A stretch of DNA of 28,069 nucleotides from Clostridia bacterium (GTDB taxonomy: Bacteria > Bacillota > Clostridia > Monoglobales > Monoglobaceae). The stretch lies in the NCBI GenBank assembly GCA_900769795.1, contig CAAGHZ010000069.1, forward strand, positions 1 to 28,069, in the 5' to 3' direction. How positions within the stretch are numbered: the stretch's first letter is position 1; each line of letters opens with the position of its first letter. The notes under the pieces are model-generated. The model was not told where the DNA came from. It did not search any database and saw only the letters and a list, made by a program, of their open reading frames with translations. Below are positions 21,305 to 28,069 of the stretch, piece after piece. Made by a program: the position numbers and the translations under genes.

Positions 21305-22627
21305 GTGGATGAACTAAAGATTATATGGGACAATGTTTTGCTGCAAATGTCCGAGGAGATTTCAGCCGTGTCCTTTGATACATGGATAAAGCCCATAAAA
21401 CCTGTTTCAATGAGCGAAACAACCATCACCCTCTCCGTTGAGACCAATCCCAACAAAAATATGGTGATGACCAAGTTCCGTTCTATGATACAGAGTTGTC
21501 TTGAACTTGCCGCAGGTCGTTCTTTTGAACTTGACGTTGTGGTAGAAAGCGTCGATTTTGACAAGACGACAGGTACAGGGAAAGATGACCCCATAAACCG
21601 CGAAAACACCTTGAATCCCAGATACTCGTTTGAGAACTTTGTTGTCGGCGGCAACAACAATCTGGCACACGGCGCTGCTCTTGGTGTTACTGAGGCTCCG
21701 GGTCAGAAGTACAACCCATTGTTTTTATACGGCGGAAGCGGCCTTGGAAAGACCCATCTTTTGCAGGCAATAGGCAATCGCTATTCAGAACTTTATCCAA
21801 ACAAAAAGGTGCTCTACACAACGAGCGAGAAGTTTACATACGAGCTTGTTACTGCAATCCGCGAGAAAACCAATCAGGATTTTCGCAACAAGTACAGAAC
21901 TGTTGACCTTCTTTTGGTTGATGACGTTCAGTTCCTTGCAACCAAAGAACTTGCACAGGAGGAATTCTTCCATACATTTAACGCAATATACGATGCAGGC
22001 GGACAGATTGTTCTAACCTCTGACCGCATACCCTCTGAAACTCCGCACCTTACCGACAGGCTCAAGAGCAGATTTCAGATGGGCCTTCTCGCGGACGTTC
22101 AGCCTCCCGATTATGAGACACGTCTTGCTATTTTGCGTGCAAAGATAGAGGCAGAGTATTTTACCTTTGACGAAGAAATCATTGAATACGTTGCAGAAAA
22201 CATCCGTTCAAACGTACGTGACCTTGAGGGGGCAGTTAAGCGAATTTTGGCCTATGCAGGCATTGAGAGAACAAACACAATCTCCATAGACCTTGCACAG
22301 AAAGCTCTTAAAGAAATTATTTCAACTCTTCCTCAGAGAAACATTACAACAGAGGTTATAATTGACGAGGTTGAAAAATATTATCACCTGCCATCGGACT
22401 CTCTTGTAACCAAGAAGCGTTCAAACGACGTAGCCTATCCACGTCACATTGCAATGTATCTTGCAAGAGAAGTGCTTGGCGAATCCTATCCCCACATCGG
22501 AGATGTTTTTAACCGCGACCACTCGACTGTTATGAACGCAGTTAAAAAGGTCAGAGCAAACCTCAGCGGAGATACAGAACTTGCGGAAAAATTGCAGGAG
22601 CTTGTTACCAACATTCGCAAGAACTAG
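21305..22627 (+). CDS. dnaA: Chromosomal replication initiator protein DnaA
   Basis: A 440-residue initiator that binds and opens the replication origin. Domain I (1-80, IIWDNVLLQMSEEISAVSFDTWIKPI), a short linker, the AAA+ domain III with Walker A GGSGLGKTH (143-151) and Walker B LLLVDDVQFL, and the C-terminal DNA-binding domain with the signature IGDVFNRDHSTVMNAVKKV near 400-418. All key motifs are intact. The start is GTG at 21305 with AGGAGGAG upstream; the nearby ATG at 21309 is out of frame. It has its own promoter and an unusual leader. The next gene is mnmE 14 bases away, not dnaN as in most Firmicutes. Confidence 0.98.
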   Translation: MDELKIIWDNVLLQMSEEISAVSFDTWIKPIKPVSMSETTITLSVETNPNKNMVMTKFRSMIQSCLELAAGRSFELDVVVESVDFDKTTGTGKDDPINRENTLNPRYSFENFVVGGNNNLAHGAALGVTEAPGQKYNPLFLYGGSGLGKTHLLQAIGNRYSELYPNKKVLYTTSEKFTYELVTAIREKTNQDFRNKYRTVDLLLVDDVQFLATKELAQEEFFHTFNAIYDAGGQIVLTSDRIPSETPHLTDRLKSRFQMGLLADVQPPDYETRLAILRAKIEAEYFTFDEEIIEYVAENIRSNVRDLEGAVKRILAYAGIERTNTISIDLAQKALKEIISTLPQRNITTEVIIDEVEKYYHLPSDSLVTKKRSNDVAYPRHIAMYLAREVLGESYPHIGDVFNRDHSTVMNAVKKVRANLSGDTELAEKLQELVTNIRKN

Positions 22628-22641
22628 TTTGGAGATAATCT

Positions 22642-24039
22642 ATGAAACTTAATGATACAATAGCGGCAATTGCCACCCCAAGAGGGCTTGGCGGCATTGC
22701 CATAATTCGTCTCAGCGGCGAGATGGCCCCTGAGATTGCCGCATCACTTGCCCGCCCAAAGTGCGGTAAGTCGGTCACAGACCTTGAGAGCCACAAGCTG
22801 ACCCTGTGCAGTATTGTCTCTTTTGATAATCCCCGACTTGTAATCGACGAGGCTCTTGTCTCAGTGATGCGTGCACCAAAATCATACACAGGCGAAAACG
22901 TCGTGGAGATAAACTGCCACGGCGGTTTTTTGGCAGCGGACAAAATTTTGACAGGACTTTTGAAAAGTGGTGCCCGACTTGCAGAGGCCGGAGAGTTTAC
23001 AAGACGCGCCTTTATAAACGGAAAAACCGATTTAAGCGGCGCAGAAGCCGTAATGGATTTGATGAATTCAAGCACAGAGTCGGGTCTTCACAACGCCGCT
23101 GTAACCCTCGGCGGTGCCTTGGCAGAAAAAATAAACCATCTCCGTTCCTCTGTTATGGAACTTGCGGCCCACGTTTCTGCGGCAGCAGATTACCCCGAGG
23201 AAGTTGACCCTCCATCTGAAGAAGAGCTCGATGGCGGATTTTCTCTTTTACAGAATGAAATTTCTGCTTTACTTGAGAGTTTTGACAAAGGCAGAATTAT
23301 GCGAGACGGTGTAAGGACAGCAATAGTCGGCAGACCAAACGTGGGGAAATCCTCGATTTTAAACGCCCTGCTTAGATGGGAGCGTGCCATTGTAACCGAT
23401 ATTCCCGGCACAACCCGTGACACCATAGAAGAACTTGTTACCGTTGGCGGCATCGCACTGCGCCTGACTGACACGGCAGGAATTCACTCCACCTCCGACG
23501 AGGTTGAGAAAATCGGCATAGAGCGTTCAAGAGAAAATCTCTCAGATGCTGACCTTTGCCTTTTTGTTCTGGATTCCTCCGAGGAAATAACCGATGACGA
23601 CATAAAAATTGCTGAGGCGCTTCTTAGCAAAAAGACTATATTAATTATAAACAAAACCGATAAAGAGGCAAAATTCTCCCCCGACGAGGCAAGTGAATCG
23701 CTCGGTCTCTACCCTGAGGCAGTGATTTTAACCTCGGCTCCAAAGGGATGTGACCCTATGGGAATTGACGCCTTAGAGGCCGCAATTTCCGGCATATTTA
23801 CTCTTGGCAAGGTAAAGCCCGACGAGGTCTATCTTGCAAACGAGCGACAGAGAGACTCTCTCCTGAGGGCACAGGCATCACTTAAATGCGCCACGGATGG
23901 GCTTAAATCGGGAATGCCCTACGACCTTTTGTTTATCGACCTTGAGGACACCATCTCAGCCCTTGGCGAGGTTACGGGTGAAACTGTCAGCGAGGAGATA
24001 ATTGACAAAGTCTTCGAAAACTTCTGCGTGGGCAAGTAG
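22642..24039 (+). CDS. mnmE: tRNA modification GTPase MnmE
   Basis: A 465-residue GTPase that works with MnmG on tRNA wobble uridine. The N-terminal folate-binding domain starts MKLNDTIAAIATPRGLGGIAIIRLSG; the G domain has G1 GRPNVGKSS (230-238), G2 PGTTRD (255-260), G3 DTAG (277-280) and G4 NKTD. The C-terminal motif is CVGK instead of the usual CIGK, with the catalytic Cys kept. Full length. ATG at 22642 follows TTTGGAGA. It is 14 bases after dnaA, so the two are probably co-transcribed; mnmG is far away on the other strand. Confidence 0.97.
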   Translation: MKLNDTIAAIATPRGLGGIAIIRLSGEMAPEIAASLARPKCGKSVTDLESHKLTLCSIVSFDNPRLVIDEALVSVMRAPKSYTGENVVEINCHGGFLAADKILTGLLKSGARLAEAGEFTRRAFINGKTDLSGAEAVMDLMNSSTESGLHNAAVTLGGALAEKINHLRSSVMELAAHVSAAADYPEEVDPPSEEELDGGFSLLQNEISALLESFDKGRIMRDGVRTAIVGRPNVGKSSILNALLRWERAIVTDIPGTTRDTIEELVTVGGIALRLTDTAGIHSTSDEVEKIGIERSRENLSDADLCLFVLDSSEEITDDDIKIAEALLSKKTILIINKTDKEAKFSPDEASESLGLYPEAVILTSAPKGCDPMGIDALEAAISGIFTLGKVKPDEVYLANERQRDSLLRAQASLKCATDGLKSGMPYDLLFIDLEDTISALGEVTGETVSEEIIDKVFENFCVGK

Positions 24040-24058
24040 GGGCGGATATTATCCGCCC
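24040..24058 (+). other. Hairpin after mnmE
   Basis: GGGCGGAT (24040-24047), loop ATT, ATCCGCCC (24051-24058), starting right after the mnmE stop. There is no T-run (GGTCAACGC follows), so it is more likely a stabilising or partly terminating stem inside the operon than a full terminator. Confidence 0.5.
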
Positions 24059-24090
24059 GGTCAACGCAAATACATAGAAAGGACATGCAA

Positions 24091-25095
24091 ATGAACGGTA
24101 ATATTTCAATCTCTTATGACTTTATAGATAAATATGTGAGATTTACCAAACCTGAATATATTCAGGTTTATTTGTATGCTCTCTATTGCAGTCAAAAGGA
24201 CGGTGTCTTCCCATCATCCGAAGATGTCGCCGCCGCTCTTGACATATCCTCTGCAAAAGCAGAGTTCATTTTTGAGTTCTGGGCAAGCCGTGGAGAATTT
24301 GTTTGTACAGACAGCGGATACCGGGTTGCAAATGAGAATAAACCCTCCGTCCCTCCCGCAACAAAAGCACAGAAAACACGCAGAATACTCAGCAGTAAGC
24401 CCTCATATTCTCAGGAGGAAATAACCATTGTTTCTGCACAAAACAAGCAAATTTCAGGCCTTTTCTATCAGGCCGAAACAATTCTCGGCAAGGTACTTAC
24501 CGCCTCTGAGATGGAAATGCTATTCTCTTTTAATGACTGGCTGGGGCTACCCGTTGAGGTTATTATGATGCTTTTGTCCTATGCCGCAAAGAGAGGCAAA
24601 ACGACAAAGCGATACTTAGAAACAGTAGCCATAGACTGGGCAGACAAGGGCATTGACACTTATGAAGCGGCTGAGGCTCTTGTATCAGAACTTGAAGAAT
24701 ACGACAAGTCCGAAAAGGCAGTCCGCTCTATCCTCGGAATATACGACAGAGGTCTTACAACAACCGAGCGCAAGTACATAAAATTGTGGACATATGACCT
24801 TAAGATTCCCGCAGAGTTAATCTCCCACGCCTATGATAAGACGGTCTCTTATACGGGCAAACTCAGTTGGAGTTATATGGATAAGCTCTTGCAGAGTTGG
24901 CTCGCAAACGGATTTACAACTATCGAAGAAGTCGCCGCCGCTGATGAAGAATTTTACAAAAACAACGTCAAGGAGACCTACTCCTCTAAGACAACTAAAA
25001 AGACAAAGTTTAACAATTACGACGACGACAACAAAAACGACTATAAAGAGCTTGAAGAGCATATACTTGATATGATGCTTGACGGCACCATATAG
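24091..25095 (+). CDS. DnaD-domain primosomal protein
   Basis: A 334-residue protein. The N-terminal part (about 1-75) looks like a DnaD-type winged helix (ISYDFIDKYVRFTKPEYIQVYLYAL, then a helix pair in PSSEDVAAALDISSAKAEFIF). Two DnaD/DnaB_2-type helical domains (PF07261) follow: about 125-200 (LGKVLTASEMEMLFSFNDW...YLETVAIDWADKGI) and about 205-280 (ILGIYDRGLTTTERKYIKLW...YMDKLLQSWLANGF), each with the closing Y-x-x-x-(h)-x-x-W helix. The tail is charged. DnaD proteins remodel DNA and help load the replicative helicase with DnaI/DnaC, whose gene is next. I chose ATG at 24091, which has AAAGGA 7 bases upstream; the ATG at 24085 is too close to it. Confidence 0.88.
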   Translation: MNGNISISYDFIDKYVRFTKPEYIQVYLYALYCSQKDGVFPSSEDVAAALDISSAKAEFIFEFWASRGEFVCTDSGYRVANENKPSVPPATKAQKTRRILSSKPSYSQEEITIVSAQNKQISGLFYQAETILGKVLTASEMEMLFSFNDWLGLPVEVIMMLLSYAAKRGKTTKRYLETVAIDWADKGIDTYEAAEALVSELEEYDKSEKAVRSILGIYDRGLTTTERKYIKLWTYDLKIPAELISHAYDKTVSYTGKLSWSYMDKLLQSWLANGFTTIEEVAAADEEFYKNNVKETYSSKTTKKTKFNNYDDDNKNDYKELEEHILDMMLDGTI

Positions 25096-25118
25096 GACTA
25101 AGAAACGGTGGTGTTTTT

Positions 25119-26093
25119 ATGGAATCTGCATATTCTCTTGCAAATGCAGAAATTGCAAAAATCAGAAAAGATAATAAAGATGAACAACGCCGACGCGAAA
25201 ACGAGGTGCGTCTTGCCGCGCCCGAATATTCAAATGTAGAGGCCAAACTCTCGGCCGGCGGACTTGCACTTTCCAAGCGCGTTTTATCCGGCAAGTGTGA
25301 TATATCTGATATCAGAACACATATTGAAAACGCACAAAAAGAGAGGGCGGCGATTCTTTCCCGTTTATCTCTTCCGTCTGACTATCTTGACGAAATATAC
25401 TCCTGCAAAGACTGCAGAGACACAGGCTTTGACGAAAAAGGAAGTCGTTGTCACTGCCTTAAGAATATGATTTCTAAGTATATCGGCATAAACTCTAACC
25501 TGACCGAGGCAATGAGAGAACAGACCTTTGACAACTTTGATTTTTCTCTGTTTATAAATCAGCCTGATATAAAAGGACGGCCTGTTGAAAAAATTGTAAA
25601 AACCATTTTTGACAAAGCGTTAAATTTTTCTGATACTTTTGATAAAACTGAGGCAAACTTATTTATGTGCGGTAGCGCAGGCACAGGAAAATCTTATATA
25701 TCCTCGTGTATTGCCAACAGAGTTCTTGCAAGAGGCTTCTCTGTATACTATCAGTCGGCATTTCAGCTTCTTGATATGCTGGAAAAATTAAAGTTCGGCC
25801 GCTACGACGATGACGAAGCCGTGCAGGCAGACTACGCAACCAAATATGCATACGATGTTGATTTGCTTATAATCGACGATGTTGGAACAGAGTTTGTTTC
25901 TTCGTACTCATCTGCCGCCCTTTTTGATATAATTAACTCAAGACTTATGGCAAGCAAAAGTACTGTTATTTCTTCAAATCTTAGCCTGTCAAAGGTTGAT
26001 GAAACCTACGGCACTCGTTTAGCATCACGAATCGCAGGTTCTTACGACGTACTTGCCTTTGTAGGCGCAGATCTCAGAAGAATTAAGAAATAG
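25119..26093 (+). CDS. DnaC/DnaI-type helicase loader ATPase
   Basis: A 324-residue AAA+ ATPase. The first 90 residues are a charged helical region that would bind the helicase, then a zinc-type motif CKDCRDTGF...CHC with Cys96, 99, 111 and 113, as in DnaI. Walker A GSAGTGKS is at 185-192, Walker B LLIIDDVGTE at about 246-255, sensor region ISSNLSLSKVDETYGTRLASRI, an arginine-bearing box. It loads the replicative helicase at the origin or at restart forks. The stop of the DnaD-like gene is 23 bases upstream; GGTGG serves as a weak ribosome binding site for the ATG at 25119. IstB-type transposon ATPases are related, but the Cys cluster and the dnaA/DnaD context favour a replication role. Confidence 0.92.
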   Translation: MESAYSLANAEIAKIRKDNKDEQRRRENEVRLAAPEYSNVEAKLSAGGLALSKRVLSGKCDISDIRTHIENAQKERAAILSRLSLPSDYLDEIYSCKDCRDTGFDEKGSRCHCLKNMISKYIGINSNLTEAMREQTFDNFDFSLFINQPDIKGRPVEKIVKTIFDKALNFSDTFDKTEANLFMCGSAGTGKSYISSCIANRVLARGFSVYYQSAFQLLDMLEKLKFGRYDDDEAVQADYATKYAYDVDLLIIDDVGTEFVSSYSSAALFDIINSRLMASKSTVISSNLSLSKVDETYGTRLASRIAGSYDVLAFVGADLRRIKK

Positions 26094-26138
26094 TATGTTA
26101 TTAAACCACAATTACAACACGGGAAGGACGATAGAATT

Positions 26139-28069
26139 ATGAAAATTTTCCATAACTCACAAGACATACTATATCGTTCTCCCTTTGGGGCTGTCGCTAC
26201 AAATACAGAGGTTACTCTCAGGCTTGATGTAGAGTCAGAGCACGCCCCTGAATCAGTTTATCTGAAAACTTTTTATAAAAACCAAGAGACCATCCTGCCT
26301 ATGTCTATGACAGACAAGGGCGATGGTCTGTTTTTATATACAGCCACTTTATCAGCCCTTGATACCCCTTGTCTTTTATGGTATACATTTGTCGTAATTT
26401 CAAATGGTCAGACATACGACTATGTGAACTCAAGCGGGAAAGGCGGTATTGGAGGTATCTCTCATAACTCAAACAATCAGGGCTACCAGATAACCGTTTA
26501 TGATGAAAGTTTTTCTGTCCCACAATGGTTTGGTGGCAGAATTATGTATCAAATTTTTCCTGACCGTTTCTGGGGCGAACATGAAAACGGCGAAATCCCT
26601 AAAAAGCGAAACGAGTATATAATTCACTATGACCGTTATGAGACGTGTCCTTTTAACCGCCACCCCTTTGAGGACGGCCCTGCCTATAATGACTTTTACG
26701 GCGGGAATTTAAAAAGCATTATTGAAAAACTTCCTTATATAAAATCCCTTGGCGTGGGTGTAATATACTTAAACCCCATTTTTGATGCTTATTCAAATCA
26801 CAAGTACGATACTGCCGACTACAAAAAAATCGACCCTATGTTCGGGGACGAAGAGGATTTTAAAAAACTCTGTGCCGAGGCCGAAAAACTTGACATAAAG
26901 ATAATTTTAGACGGAGTTTTCAGCCACACGGGGGCAGACAGTATATATTTTAACAAGTACAAGTCTTGCGGAGACGGTGGTGCATACAACGACAAGACCT
27001 CTCCTTACAGAAGTTGGTATCAGATTGACGACAACAATAATTACGAGAGTTGGTGGGGTTGCAGTAACCTTCCCAACGTCAACGAAATGACACCTGCATA
27101 CCTTGACTATATACTACGCAGCGAGGACTCAGTTATAAAAAAATGGCTTCGCCTCGGGGCATCGGGCTGGCGACTGGATGTAGCCGACGAATTGCCTGAC
27201 GAATTTATCAAAATTCTGCGTGAAGAAGTAAAAAAAGCAAAGCCCGACGCCGTTATAATCGGCGAGGTATGGGAGGACGCCTCGAACAAAATAGCTTATA
27301 GCAAGCAGAGAGAGTATCTCCTCGGCTTTGAACTTGACAGTGTTATGAACTACCCCTTCAGAGATAACATAACAGCATTTCTTATGGGGCACATAAGCGC
27401 AGAAGATATGAATACCTCTTTGATGTCAGTAATGGAAAACTACCCGACATCCGTGTTTTATTCACTTATGAATCACATCGGCACTCATGATACTATGAGA
27501 ATAAAGTCCCTCTTTGGCGAATTATCAGAAGATTGCAAGGACACAAAACTCCCTTGGGGAATAGAGAGCCTTGCCACCTACCGTCTTATGTGCGCCGCAT
27601 TTATGCAGATGACATATCCCGGTGTACCGTCAATCTACTACGGCGACGAGGTTGGGATGCAGGGCGGCAAAGACCCATACAACAGAGCGCCCTTCCCATG
27701 GAGAGGCATAGATATTAGTCTGCTTGAGTATTATCAGAAGCTTGGGTATCTCAGAAATAACATTGAGGCACTGAAGAGGGGTAAATACAAAACCCTCGTT
27801 GCAAAGAACGATGTCTTTGTCTTTGCAAGATATTTTGAAAATGGCAAGGATGCCTTTGGCGAAAAAGGAGATAAAAGTTTTGCTATATGTGCCATAAACC
27901 GCAGTTTTGAGGAGAAAAAAATAACCCTTGATATTTCAGAGTTTGACTTTGACGCTCTTATAATGGGAATTGATTATAACACAGAGGTCGTAGCCAATAG
28001 GGGAATTATCGAAATTACTATTGACCCGATAAAGTGTACTATGGTATACTCAAAGCAACTGACAATGCA
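26139..28069 (+). CDS. GH13 alpha-glycosidase, neopullulanase/maltogenic amylase type (3' end outside window)
   Basis: The 643 visible codons run off the right edge. There is no signal peptide, so it acts in the cytoplasm. Residues 1-125 are an N-terminal beta-sandwich as in the GH13_20 group, then the catalytic barrel: QIFPDRFW (138-145), DGVFSHTG (258-265), the nucleophile Asp347 in GWRLDVADELP, the acid/base Glu376 in GEVWED and the third acid Asp451 in NHIGTHD. YGGNLKSI and SNHKYDTADY are typical of this subfamily. The C-terminal beta-domain has begun by the edge. It probably hydrolyses maltodextrins, pullulan or cyclodextrins. ATG at 26139 has GGAAGGA about 10 bases upstream, 45 bases after the helicase loader gene; it could be the last gene of the dnaA run or separate. 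Confidence 0.92.
   Translation, partial: MKIFHNSQDILYRSPFGAVATNTEVTLRLDVESEHAPESVYLKTFYKNQETILPMSMTDKGDGLFLYTATLSALDTPCLLWYTFVVISNGQTYDYVNSSGKGGIGGISHNSNNQGYQITVYDESFSVPQWFGGRIMYQIFPDRFWGEHENGEIPKKRNEYIIHYDRYETCPFNRHPFEDGPAYNDFYGGNLKSIIEKLPYIKSLGVGVIYLNPIFDAYSNHKYDTADYKKIDPMFGDEEDFKKLCAEAEKLDIKIILDGVFSHTGADSIYFNKYKSCGDGGAYNDKTSPYRSWYQIDDNNNYESWWGCSNLPNVNEMTPAYLDYILRSEDSVIKKWLRLGASGWRLDVADELPDEFIKILREEVKKAKPDAVIIGEVWEDASNKIAYSKQREYLLGFELDSVMNYPFRDNITAFLMGHISAEDMNTSLMSVMENYPTSVFYSLMNHIGTHDTMRIKSLFGELSEDCKDTKLPWGIESLATYRLMCAAFMQMTYPGVPSIYYGDEVGMQGGKDPYNRAPFPWRGIDISLLEYYQKLGYLRNNIEALKRGKYKTLVAKNDVFVFARYFENGKDAFGEKGDKSFAICAINRSFEEKKITLDISEFDFDALIMGIDYNTEVVANRGIIEITIDPIKCTMVYSKQLTM

Noticed and set aside
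25119..26093. IstB transposon ATPase
   Set aside because: No IstA-type transposase or terminal repeats are near, and the N-terminal zinc-type Cys motif plus the DnaA/DnaD context fit a helicase loader.
1..28069. CRISPR arrays, tRNA or rRNA genes, insertion sequences, prophage or attachment sites
   Set aside because: No regularly spaced direct repeats, cloverleaf-like segments, conserved rRNA stretches, transposase or integrase motifs were seen in reading the window.

Overview
The window looks like chromosomal DNA of a low-to-moderate GC member of the Clostridia (Firmicutes), probably a gut anaerobe. This rests on strong AGGAGG-type ribosome binding sites, near-consensus sigma-A promoters (TTGACA/TTGAAA, 17 bp, TATAAT), many perfect-stem terminators, an S-layer-anchored hydrolase, a DnaD-type plus DnaC/DnaI-type primosome gene pair, and tiny cysteine-rich membrane proteins typical of Clostridia. 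No rRNA, tRNA, CRISPR array, transposase, integrase or phage gene was recognised. The genes at both ends (an SLH-anchored GHL10 hydrolase and a GH13 amylase) run off the window.

Left part (1-9.6 kb) is carbohydrate-centred. It holds the partial secreted GHL10/SLH protein, a LOG-family phosphoribohydrolase, and a xylose operon on the minus strand (GH3 beta-xylosidase, xylB, xylA) divergent from an AraC-type regulator. A two-gene minus-strand unit follows: polysaccharide deacetylase and an AllA-like cupin. Together the xylose genes would cleave xylo-oligosaccharides inside the cell and feed xylose to xylulose 5-phosphate. No transporter is in the window.

Middle part (9.6-16.3 kb): a four-helix membrane protein with cysteine-rich ends, a gap with paired hairpins and a possible 21-residue gene, secG, a DUF5662 protein, then a minus-strand run of fhs, mnmG and a lipoprotein. 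At the strand switch lie two tandem cysteine-rich mini-proteins of 45 and 39 residues, too short for ordinary gene callers.

Right part (16.4 kb to the end) is entirely plus strand. It starts with a Gld-like ABC export cluster: an ATPase, a permease fused to a GldG-type auxiliary domain, and a DUF4340 protein. Then come dnaA, mnmE, a DnaD-domain protein and a DnaC/DnaI-type helicase loader, followed by the GH13 enzyme. dnaA has no dnaN next to it. Its upstream region carries a 50-bp pure A/T tract, a 13-bp perfect stem and a tandem 11-mer, but no DnaA box that I can see, so the location of the origin stays open.

The best candidates for little-described biology are the tandem cysteine-rich mini-proteins with the related-looking four-helix protein, the small structured gene at about 10.09-10.20 kb, and the unusual dnaA neighbourhood and leader.
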